A stretch of 64,000 bases of DNA from Winogradskyella sp. PC-19 (GTDB lineage: Bacteria > Bacteroidota > Bacteroidia > Flavobacteriales > Flavobacteriaceae). The DNA lies in the NCBI RefSeq assembly GCF_002163855.1, contig NZ_CP019332.1, forward strand, positions 285,213-349,212. The letters are read 5' to 3'. Below the pieces are notes generated by a model that was not told the DNA's origin, made no database searches, and saw nothing but the letters and a program-made list of their open reading frames with translations. Position 1 is the stretch's first letter. Each line of letters starts with the position of its first letter. The position numbers and the translations under genes are program-made. Below are positions 31,499 through 39,659 of the stretch, one piece after another.

Positions 31499-32643
31499 TA
31501 ATTTACGTAGTCGATAATCTCTAAACCATACCCAATCATTCCTACTCGTTTAGTTTGTTTGCTGTTAGAAATCAATTGTATTTTACTGATATTCAAATCA
31601 TGTAAAATCTGCGCACCAATTCCAAAATCCTTGTTGTCCATAGCTATACTTGGTGCTTTGGTAATTTCTCCTGTTTTTTGATTGTCTTTTAATACAGAAA
31701 GTCTATTCAATAAATTCATAGACTGGTTTTGTTGATTAATAAAAACAATAGCTCCTTTTTTGGCTTGGTTAACTACATTAAACATACCGTCTAACTTCTG
31801 GTCAGCGTTATTAGTCAGCGTCCCTAAAATATCATTATTTACCAATGTTGAATTGATTCGGGTTAAAACCTCGTCACCTGAGTTCCAACTACCTTTTGTA
31901 AGTGCAATATGTATTTGATTATTAGTCGTCTGCTCATATGCACGAAGTCTAAAAGTGCCAAAGCGTGTTTCTATATCAAAATCTTCTTTCTTTTCGATTA
32001 AAGAGTCATGCTCCATGCGGTAAGCGACTAAGTCTTCAATCGAAACAATTTTTAAATCAAATTTTTCTGCGACAGTAGCAAGTTGAGGTAAACGAGCCAT
32101 TGTTCCATCTTCGTTCATGATTTCTACAATACAACCTGCAGGTTCAAAACCAGCTAATCGAGCAAAATCAATAGCAGCTTCTGTATGTCCAGTGCGTCTT
32201 AAAACACCACCTTCTTTTGCGACAAGAGGAAAGATATGTCCTGGTCTTGCTAAATCAAAAGGTTTGGTACTTTTATCAACTAGAGCTTTTACTGTTTTAG
32301 AGCGATCACTTGCAGAAATACCTGTAGTCACACCATTACCTCTAAGATCTACAGATACAGTAAAGGCAGTTTCCATTGGATCGGTGTTATTGCGTACCAT
32401 CATGTTTAGGTCTAACTCTTTACATCTTTGCTCTGTAAGTGGCGTGCATATTAGACCGCGGCCGTGAGTAGCCATGAAGTTAATCATCTCTGGCGTTACA
32501 GTTTCTGCTGCAGCTAAAAAATCTCCTTCATTTTCTCTATTTTCATCATCTACAACAATGATAACTTTTCCTTTTCGGATATCTTCAATAGCTTCTTCAA
32601 TGGTATTTAGGACGACTTTTGTGCTCACAGTTTCTGTAATCAT
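31495..32643 (-). CDS. ribB: RibB/RibBA: DHBP synthase with degenerate GTP cyclohydrolase II half
   Basis: 382 aa. Residues 1-210 are 3,4-dihydroxy-2-butanone-4-phosphate synthase, with DDENRENEGDF, THGRGLICTP and RTGHTEAAIDFARLAG, giving the butanone for riboflavin. Residues 215-382 align with GTP cyclohydrolase II but lack its zinc cysteines and CxTGD signature: where VHSECLTGD would be, the protein reads TKGSWNSGDEV. The second half is therefore likely inactive and perhaps structural; a separate ribA is expected elsewhere. Thirty bases from lptG, same strand. The family name ribBA would also be used. Confidence 0.9.
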   Translation of the reverse strand: MITETVSTKVVLNTIEEAIEDIRKGKVIIVVDDENRENEGDFLAAAETVTPEMINFMATHGRGLICTPLTEQRCKELDLNMMVRNNTDPMETAFTVSVDLRGNGVTTGISASDRSKTVKALVDKSTKPFDLARPGHIFPLVAKEGGVLRRTGHTEAAIDFARLAGFEPAGCIVEIMNEDGTMARLPQLATVAEKFDLKIVSIEDLVAYRMEHDSLIEKKEDFDIETRFGTFRLRAYEQTTNNQIHIALTKGSWNSGDEVLTRINSTLVNNDILGTLTNNADQKLDGMFNVVNQAKKGAIVFINQQNQSMNLLNRLSVLKDNQKTGEITKAPSIAMDNKDFGIGAQILHDLNISKIQLISNSKQTKRVGMIGYGLEIIDYVNY

Positions 32644-32673
32644 GATTAAAATTTTAATTCTGCAAAGATACGC

Positions 32674-34659
32674 TTATTTTATTTCCTTAAGGCAACTCAA
32701 GTGGAAGTCTTCTTTGACTCTAGACTTTAGTATAAAATGCTTTACAGGATAAAAAGGTAGGCTTAATATCAAAAGTATTGGGTTTACTCTTTTCTTGATT
32801 TGCCCTATAGACTTATAAAATTTCGAATAATAAATTGAGGACACTATAACATAAAGACCAAAAATTCCTAATGAAATAAAACTCAGTGTTTTTACAATTT
32901 CTGATAACTCAGGAAGTTTATTGTTCTTAAATACAAAGTGCAGTACTAAAAATATAGCTCCCAAACTAAAGGTTACTAGGCTTGTTGTAGAGTAGTCTAT
33001 ATAATCTTTTAATTCTGATTTTGCAGTTTTAATCTTATTTGGAACTATTAACGAATTATCCTCTAGTTCATCTATTGTAATTTTTCTGTCAAATAAATGC
33101 TGAAGCGCAATTTGTTTTGGCTTTTTATCTAAGTCATATTCATTTTGATTTTTAACAATAATAATTAGTTCTTCAACTGAATGTTTATTGTAATAACTGT
33201 AAGATTGGATATTTTTAATATCATTCAACTCTGACTTAGACTTGAAAGCAAATAACTTTTTAATAGGAACTGTTATAAAATCGAGATTTATCAATCCTCG
33301 ATCATTTGTAGCTCTGTGTGTTAAATAGATACTTAAGGGCAACATTATTAAAGTCGATAACCATGTGCCAAGTGCAGGGTCAATCGCATCACTTTTGGCA
33401 TTATTTTTAATAAATATCCCTATAAAATGATAGCTTAAAAATAATAATATAGCAATTACCATTGGTAATCCAATACCGCCTTTTCTTATTAATGCGCCTA
33501 ATGGTGCACCAACAAAAAAGAGAATAATACAAGCAAAACCTAGGGCATATTTTTCATGCAATGAAATGATGTATTTATTGCGTTCTGTTGTTCTAGCTTT
33601 ATATGTATTTTGATTGGTTTGAAGTATTTGAGAAGTAGTCGTGGCTGTTCGAAAAGCTAAATCAAGTATTTGAACTTTTGTTTTTGTATTAAATAAGTCA
33701 AGGATGTCAGTATCGTAAATACTATCGTTTTTTGATTCGATACTTGTTGCTAGGCTCGCATACGTACTTCTGTTGTACAAGCTGGTAGATAATTCCTTAT
33801 AATCTTCTTTTCTTTCGTTGTATAAGGTGTCAATTTTTTTAGTCAATTCCCCAACACTAAGCATTGTGTATCTGTCGTCACTACTTTTTTCATCCATGTC
33901 TACATTACCTAAGTTTCCAAGGTCAATGTTTATAGTGTATGTTTTAAATTGACTTTGCGCATGAGGTTTTCGCTTAATAAATTCCCTAGTATCTCTTGTG
34001 ATTAATTCATCATAAAAATTACCATTTGTAAGCTCTAATTTCAGAATATTAGAATCCTCAGCACTTTTAAGTTCTCCTTTTTCTGCTATAATTGTGGTAT
34101 AATTTCCGCGCTTAAAAGATTTCTTTTGGTGTATAATAACTTTGTCTAAAAACTGTCCACGTTCACCGCTTTTATTTTCAACTCTAATATTAATGTTGCC
34201 AATTTCATTAAACTGACCTTCGGCAATAGCAAGTGCAGGTTTTACTTTTGCAATATTTCGTCTTAGGTTATAAAAATTATATTCACCCCAAGGAATAACG
34301 TTATTAGCAAATAAAAAACAGCCAAAACCCAACGCTACTATAAATACCGAAAGACTTCGCATTGCACGTTGTAGAGAAATACCTGTGGATTTCATTGCAG
34401 CAAACTCATAGTTTTCAGCAAAATTACCAAAAACCATTATTGAGGCTAATAAGACTGTAAGCGGAACAACTAATGGAATAAGCTTGGGTGAGTAATAAAA
34501 AATAAACTTTAGCGTAGTAACAATATCTAAATCCTTACCAGCTAGTTCAGAGATGTAAAGCCATAGACCTTGTAAAACAAAAATGAACATAAATATTATA
34601 AATATGCTCACAAATGTATTTAGGTAGGTTTTTAGTATGTACCTGTCTAAAATTTTCAA
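32674..34659 (-). CDS. LptF/LptG family lipopolysaccharide permease
   Basis: 661 aa. N-terminal LptF/G core (residues 1-130) with three membrane helices (TYLNTFVSIFIIFMFIF, KLIPLVVPLTVLLASIMV, SVFIVALGFGCFLFANNV), a periplasmic jelly-roll (140-330), and further helices (LPMVIAILLFLSYHFIG). It is nearly twice the length of a typical 360-residue LptG because of a C-terminal extension with two more helices (about 560-625). It moves LPS from the inner membrane to the Lpt bridge, with an ATPase elsewhere. Two bases from lolA. Confidence 0.88.
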   Translation of the reverse strand: MKILDRYILKTYLNTFVSIFIIFMFIFVLQGLWLYISELAGKDLDIVTTLKFIFYYSPKLIPLVVPLTVLLASIMVFGNFAENYEFAAMKSTGISLQRAMRSLSVFIVALGFGCFLFANNVIPWGEYNFYNLRRNIAKVKPALAIAEGQFNEIGNINIRVENKSGERGQFLDKVIIHQKKSFKRGNYTTIIAEKGELKSAEDSNILKLELTNGNFYDELITRDTREFIKRKPHAQSQFKTYTINIDLGNLGNVDMDEKSSDDRYTMLSVGELTKKIDTLYNERKEDYKELSTSLYNRSTYASLATSIESKNDSIYDTDILDLFNTKTKVQILDLAFRTATTTSQILQTNQNTYKARTTERNKYIISLHEKYALGFACIILFFVGAPLGALIRKGGIGLPMVIAILLFLSYHFIGIFIKNNAKSDAIDPALGTWLSTLIMLPLSIYLTHRATNDRGLINLDFITVPIKKLFAFKSKSELNDIKNIQSYSYYNKHSVEELIIIVKNQNEYDLDKKPKQIALQHLFDRKITIDELEDNSLIVPNKIKTAKSELKDYIDYSTTSLVTFSLGAIFLVLHFVFKNNKLPELSEIVKTLSFISLGIFGLYVIVSSIYYSKFYKSIGQIKKRVNPILLILSLPFYPVKHFILKSRVKEDFHLSCLKEIK

Positions 34660-34661
34660 GT

Positions 34662-35297
34662 TTAATCTATTTTATTGATGTAATAATCTGAATATTTATT
34701 TTCATCAAAAGTAAATAGAGTTTTTGGGATAGCTTGGTTGGTTTTAAAAGAATTAACGGTTAAAATTGTTTTCGTTCCATTTTTCCCAACTTCAATTAAG
34801 TTATATATGTGTTTTGTTGTGGCATCAATCCCTAAAAGCACATGTTTAATATCCGAATTGCTATCTATTGGAGTAAGCTTAACATACTGAATTTTTCTAC
34901 CTTTTACATTTTGAACAATATCCATTTTGTAATTGTAACCATCTTCGTAAAAGGATAGCATTTTACTAGGTGTAATTGTACCTTCATCTTCTGTATTTTC
35001 AGAAGAAATGGTAACTTCTTCGTCCTCAGGGCTAATATTGTAAAGTGTTTTGCCATCGTAGATACGAGTAACGCCTAATACATTTAAAACATATTTGTTA
35101 CCTTGAATAGTAACATCGCCCTTAGTTTCTTGAGTTATATTTTCGCTGACATTATTTAACTCATATTTAAAATCTACACTAATATTTTCGTAAGCTTTTA
35201 CTTTTTTACTTACGTCATTCAAAAGCGTTTCTGCTTTGTCTTGTGCAAAAACACTACTTGTAATAATCAGGGCAAAAAGAATACTTAATTTTTTCAT
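34662..35297 (-). CDS. lolA: LolA-like outer-membrane lipoprotein carrier
   Basis: 211 aa with signal peptide (SILFALIITSSVFAQ). LolA half-barrel strands: ISVDFKYELNN, TKGDVTIQGNKYVLNVLG, TRIYDGKTLYNISPEDEEV. It ferries lipoproteins across the periplasm. Twelve bases separate its ATG from the end of ftsK and two bases from lptG, so it is transcribed with the envelope-biogenesis run. Confidence 0.88.
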   Translation of the reverse strand: MKKLSILFALIITSSVFAQDKAETLLNDVSKKVKAYENISVDFKYELNNVSENITQETKGDVTIQGNKYVLNVLGVTRIYDGKTLYNISPEDEEVTISSENTEDEGTITPSKMLSFYEDGYNYKMDIVQNVKGRKIQYVKLTPIDSNSDIKHVLLGIDATTKHIYNLIEVGKNGTKTILTVNSFKTNQAIPKTLFTFDENKYSDYYINKID

Positions 35298-35309
35298 TTT
35301 ATGTTTTTA

Positions 35310-37742
35310 TTAAATGCCGTTCTGGCTTTCGTTATCTAATAATTGTTGTAATGCTACCAAATCTGGAACCAAAACCTGTCTGGCTTTACTACCTTCAAAA
35401 CCACCAACGATTCCTGCTGCTTCTAACTGGTCAATAATTCTACCAGCGCGATTATAACCTAACTTTAACTTTCGTTGCAGTAATGAAGCAGAACCTTGTT
35501 GTGCCGTTACAATAATTTCAGCAGCATCTCTAAACAATTTATCTCTGTCTGCTATGTCTATATCAAGATTTGTGCCACCTTCTTCACCAACATATTCCGG
35601 CAGTAAATATGCATCTGGATACGCTTTTTGAGAACCTATAAATTCTGTAATACGTTCCACTTCAGGTGTATCTACAAATGCACATTGAATTCTAATTAAA
35701 TCATTGCCTTGTGTATATAGCATATCACCACGTCCAATCAATTGATCAGCACCAGCACCATCTAAAATCGTACGTGAGTCTATTTTTGATGTTACTCTAA
35801 ATGCTATTCTAGCTGGGAAATTTGCTTTTATAATACCTGTAATTACATTTACAGATGGACGCTGCGTTGCAATTATTAAGTGAATACCGATAGCACGAGC
35901 CAGTTGCGCTAGTCTAGCTATTGGTGTTTCTACTTCTTTACCAGCTGTCATTATAAGATCTGCAAACTCATCAACTACCAAAACAATGTAAGGTAAAAAC
36001 TGATGCCCATCATTTGGATTAAGTTTACGAGCCTTAAACTTTTTATTGTACTCTGCTATATTTCTACAAAATGCATTTTTAAGCAAATCATAACGGTTAT
36101 CCATTTCTATACAAAGAGAATTCAGTGTATTAATAACCTTGGTATTGTCTGTAATTATAGCATCTTCACTATCAGGAAGTTTTGCTAAATAATGACGTTC
36201 AATTTTATTAAATAATGTCAGCTCAACTTTTTTCGGATCTACTAAAACAAATTTAACTTCAGCTGGATGTTTTTTGTATAATAGTGATGTCAAAACAGCA
36301 TTTAAGCCAACAGACTTACCTTGTCCAGTTGCACCTGCCATTAATAAATGAGGCATTTTAGCTAGGTCTACAACAAGTGTTTCGTTACTGATGGTTTTTC
36401 CTAAAGCAATTGGTAATTGCATTTTAGAGGTTTGAAATTTTTGAGAAGCAATAGCCGAGTGCATTGATACGATTGTTGCTTTTTTATTAGGTACCTCTAT
36501 ACCAATAGTACCTTTACCTGGAATAGGAGCAATGATACGAATGCCTAATGCAGCAAGTGATAATGCGATATCATCTTCTAGATTTTTTATTTTTGAAATT
36601 CGAATACCAGCTTCTGGAACAATTTCGTAAAGAGTAACTGTAGGACCAATAGTTGCCGAAATACTTGTAATACCTATTTTGTAATTACTTAAAGTTTCAA
36701 CGATACGATTTTTATTCTCTTCAAGTTCGTCTTGATCTATTGAGATGCCTTCGTTATCGTATTTTTTGAGTAAGTCTAAAGGTGGAAATTGAAAATTGCT
36801 CAACTCTAAAGTTGGGTCAAATTGTCCAAAGTCTTCAACAAGTTTATCAGCAAGATTATCAGTTTCTGACTTCTCTTCTTTAGCTATCTCTACTTGCATT
36901 TCTACTTCTGGTTCAGGCTCTTTAATGATAACTTCCATTTCTTTTGGAGGTTCTACATTAAGCTTTTCAGATGTTTTACTTTCAATCTTTGAATGTTTTG
37001 AAATCGTAGGTTCTAGATTGTCTAGTGGAATTTCGAATGCCGATTTTATAGATTCTGCTTCTTCAGACAAACTATTATCTACAGAGACGACCTCTTTTTC
37101 AGAACCTTCAGTTGAAGTGGCGTTAAAATCGGCTTCAATATCTTTTTTAGCACTTTTAAAAAAGCTCACAAAACTATCACCAGTAAGATTAAAACGAATC
37201 GCTAAGTATACAATAAGACCAAAAGCGAGTAGGAGAGCAGTACCAATTTTGCCAATGTAGTCTTGGAAAAAATGATTCATTTCGTAACCAATGACTCCAC
37301 CTAATATATCAAACTTATGTGTGAAAAAACCAAAGAAGATTGAGAGCCAAATAACAATTAACGTTCCCCAAATCCAATGTTTTCGGAGTTTAGATAGTTT
37401 TAAATTTAAGGTCACATAAACTCCTGAAAGAAATAATAACCCTGAAAATATAAACGATGGTAAACCAAAACCTTTGGTAATAAACCACTCACTAAGCTTT
37501 GCACCAAATTGACTAGCCCAATTTTTAGCTTCGACTTGTCGTGATGGAAATTCTGATAATAGACTTTGGTCTTCTTTACCTGTAAATAAAAACGAGACAA
37601 ATGAAATAAAAAGAAGTACACCTAAAATAATAAGTAAACTACCAACAATAAGTTTCTGTTGATTTGATAGTTTAAAAGAGATAGGCTTGCGCTTAGCTTT
37701 AGATTTTGTAGTCGTCTTTTTCTTGGTTGTTCTTTTTGCCAT
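35310..37742 (-). CDS. ftsK: FtsK/SpoIIIE-family DNA translocase
   Basis: 810 aa. An N-terminal basic tail (KRTTKKKTTTKSKAKRKPI), four membrane helices (about 30-185), a linker rich in E/P (200-340), then the RecA-type motor (about 345-790) with Walker A GATGQGKSVGLNAV, Walker B IVLVVDEFADLI and a winged-helix gamma domain (ASLLQRKLKLGYNRAGRII). It pumps chromosome ends during division and activates XerCD at dif. Followed by lolA. Confidence 0.95.
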   Translation of the reverse strand: MAKRTTKKKTTTKSKAKRKPISFKLSNQQKLIVGSLLIILGVLLFISFVSFLFTGKEDQSLLSEFPSRQVEAKNWASQFGAKLSEWFITKGFGLPSFIFSGLLFLSGVYVTLNLKLSKLRKHWIWGTLIVIWLSIFFGFFTHKFDILGGVIGYEMNHFFQDYIGKIGTALLLAFGLIVYLAIRFNLTGDSFVSFFKSAKKDIEADFNATSTEGSEKEVVSVDNSLSEEAESIKSAFEIPLDNLEPTISKHSKIESKTSEKLNVEPPKEMEVIIKEPEPEVEMQVEIAKEEKSETDNLADKLVEDFGQFDPTLELSNFQFPPLDLLKKYDNEGISIDQDELEENKNRIVETLSNYKIGITSISATIGPTVTLYEIVPEAGIRISKIKNLEDDIALSLAALGIRIIAPIPGKGTIGIEVPNKKATIVSMHSAIASQKFQTSKMQLPIALGKTISNETLVVDLAKMPHLLMAGATGQGKSVGLNAVLTSLLYKKHPAEVKFVLVDPKKVELTLFNKIERHYLAKLPDSEDAIITDNTKVINTLNSLCIEMDNRYDLLKNAFCRNIAEYNKKFKARKLNPNDGHQFLPYIVLVVDEFADLIMTAGKEVETPIARLAQLARAIGIHLIIATQRPSVNVITGIIKANFPARIAFRVTSKIDSRTILDGAGADQLIGRGDMLYTQGNDLIRIQCAFVDTPEVERITEFIGSQKAYPDAYLLPEYVGEEGGTNLDIDIADRDKLFRDAAEIIVTAQQGSASLLQRKLKLGYNRAGRIIDQLEAAGIVGGFEGSKARQVLVPDLVALQQLLDNESQNGI

Positions 37743-37846
37743 TTAGTCCTTGCAAGTATGATTGATGCTCGTATTTCAAAAATACAAATAAGTAACGTTT
37801 ATCCTAATGGTTTTGGTATTTATACCAAGGTGTTATTAACAATTAG

Positions 37847-38224
37847 TTACCCAAAAATCTTTGGAATATAAATAATGCCAGCAGCAGTAATGGCAGCAAT
37901 TGATGCAATAAGGACAGCACCAGCGCCAATGTCTTTAATCAAACCAATTTTTGGATGATGTTCTGGATGAATAAAATCTGCCATATATTCGATAGCTGTG
38001 TTTGCACCTTCTACACTCATGACCATGGCAATCATGATGAGTTGTATAAGCCATTCAGTAGTAGAAATATTAAAATAAATACCAGCAATAGTTACTATTG
38101 TAGCTATTATAAGCTGAAGTTTTATACTGTTTTCAGTTTTCACCAACACCATCAATCCCTTAAAAGCGTAACCTACACTTTTAAGACGATTGATGGCAAA
38201 TGATTCTTTATTTCGGTTTGGCAT
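37847..38224 (-). CDS. dgkA: Diacylglycerol kinase, DgkA family
   Basis: 125-aa trimeric membrane kinase that recycles diacylglycerol (or undecaprenol in some clades) to the phosphate form. Three helices and the catalytic VEGANTAIEYMADFIHPEHH match, with E of VEGANTAIE coordinating Mg. It starts three bases after tpx on the same strand and 104 bases before ftsK. Confidence 0.92.
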   Translation of the reverse strand: MPNRNKESFAINRLKSVGYAFKGLMVLVKTENSIKLQLIIATIVTIAGIYFNISTTEWLIQLIMIAMVMSVEGANTAIEYMADFIHPEHHPKIGLIKDIGAGAVLIASIAAITAAGIIYIPKIFG

Positions 38225-38227
38225 ATT

Positions 38228-38728
38228 TTAGTTTAAAGCATTTAGTGCTGCTTCATAGTTAGGCTCTTCGCCAGTTTCAGAAACTTGTTCAGTGTGTAAT
38301 ATCGTACCATCAGTATCTAATACTACAACACTTCTTGAGTGTAAGGTTTCAAAAGCACTGTCTTTGAAAGTAACACCGTAAGTATTACCAAATTCACCTG
38401 ATTTGTAATCCGAAAGACTTTCTACATTATTTAAACCTTCTGCACCACAAAAACGCGCCATTGCAAAGGGTAAATCTTTAGAAATACAAAGTACTTTTGT
38501 GTTTTCTAAGCTACTTGCTTTTTGATTAAATGTTCTGATAGATTGTGCACAAACGCCAGTATCTACACTCGGAAAAATATTTAATACCAATCGAGAACCA
38601 CTATAATCCACTAAAGATTTGTCTGATAATTCTGTAGTTGTTAATTTAAAATCAGGAGCTTTTGTACCTACTTCTGGTAAGCTTCCTACTGTTGTAGCGG
38701 CATTTCCGCCTAATGTTATATTTGCCAT
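38228..38728 (-). CDS. tpx: Thiol peroxidase Tpx
   Basis: 166-aa peroxiredoxin; the ATG at 38728 gives the standard length, whereas an earlier in-frame start would add 43 unneeded residues. Peroxidatic C60 in SVDTGVCAQS and resolving C94 in ARFCGAEGL match the usual C61/C95 of Tpx. It reduces alkyl hydroperoxides with thioredoxin. Coupled to dgkA with a three-base gap. Confidence 0.94.
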   Translation of the reverse strand: MANITLGGNAATTVGSLPEVGTKAPDFKLTTTELSDKSLVDYSGSRLVLNIFPSVDTGVCAQSIRTFNQKASSLENTKVLCISKDLPFAMARFCGAEGLNNVESLSDYKSGEFGNTYGVTFKDSAFETLHSRSVVVLDTDGTILHTEQVSETGEEPNYEAALNALN

Positions 38729-38805
38729 TATCTTATTTTTTATTTCTGTTAAAAGTAAAAAATATAGATACGTTAAGTGTGAATAAAATGATAAATAATT
38801 AGGAT

Positions 38806-39657
38806 TTAGAAAGTTCCCACAAAGCCAATTTGGTTTGTTGAGAAACGTAAATTCCAAGAAATAGTTTTTTCTTTTTGAGGATAATCGTAAGCTTTGCTCT
38901 CAAAGAGAAATTTATCAATGGCATCAACAACTATAATACTCAAAGCTGTACTAAAAAAAATATCTGTAAAGTAATGCGCGTCGTCAATTAATCGCGAGAT
39001 TGGAGGTATAGCTCCAATTGAATAAATACCAACTTTTATCCATGGATTTTCAAATTGCTTTGCAATTGAATGTGCCATAGTCATTGATAAAATAGTATGA
39101 CCAGACGGAAATGAACTATAGCCAACATCATTTTGAAATGGTTTAAAAGTATAAGGTCCTTCATCTCTTCCGGGTCTTGCTCTACCAACTGCATTTTTTG
39201 TAAAACTTTGAATTAAGCCAGTAGTAATTGAAGCAGAAATTATGAGAACACTAGTTTTTCGTACTTTTTCATTTTTAGTAAAAAGCCCAAAACCATATAA
39301 ACCGGCATTTGCTATGAAGTAGTTTTGTGGACTTCCAAAATACCATCCAAAATCTCTTACAACTTTTGGGAAATTTGGTTGGTTTTGAGAAAACTCTCTA
39401 ACAGACCTGTCGGATAGGCTAAGTAGAGTTGTACTACCTACAAGAATTCCAAATTTTTTAAAGTCATCACCTTTCCAATGCAAGGGTCTTGTAAATGCAT
39501 GGCCAACACTCTTTACGGTGTTATTCGCGTCATACTTTACCATCTGCCAGACTGTTAGTGCTCTGGCACTGTCAGATTTCACTTTTATTTGTTGAGATGT
39601 TGACTTATATATCCCTAAAAAAAGAAATATGAAGCTTAAAATAAGCTTTAGTTTCAT
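38806..39657 (-). CDS. PAP2 family phosphatase, exported
   Basis: 283 aa with signal peptide (LILSFIFLFLGIYKSTSQ). The three PAP2 motifs are present: KNAVGRARP, FPSGHT, and SRLIDDAHYFTDI, with the histidine of PSGH as the nucleophile-assisting base. Membrane segments (WIKVGIYSIGAI and FFSTALSIIVVDAI) fit a lipid phosphatase. Possible substrates include undecaprenyl pyrophosphate or lipid A phosphate. Starts two bases after pheT. Confidence 0.88.
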   Translation of the reverse strand: MKLKLILSFIFLFLGIYKSTSQQIKVKSDSARALTVWQMVKYDANNTVKSVGHAFTRPLHWKGDDFKKFGILVGSTTLLSLSDRSVREFSQNQPNFPKVVRDFGWYFGSPQNYFIANAGLYGFGLFTKNEKVRKTSVLIISASITTGLIQSFTKNAVGRARPGRDEGPYTFKPFQNDVGYSSFPSGHTILSMTMAHSIAKQFENPWIKVGIYSIGAIPPISRLIDDAHYFTDIFFSTALSIIVVDAIDKFLFESKAYDYPQKEKTISWNLRFSTNQIGFVGTF

Positions 39658-39659
39658 GT

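Noticed and set aside
31495-32673. FMN riboswitch ahead of ribB
   Set aside because: Only 30 bases separate the gene from lptG, too short for the aptamer, and none of its motifs is seen.
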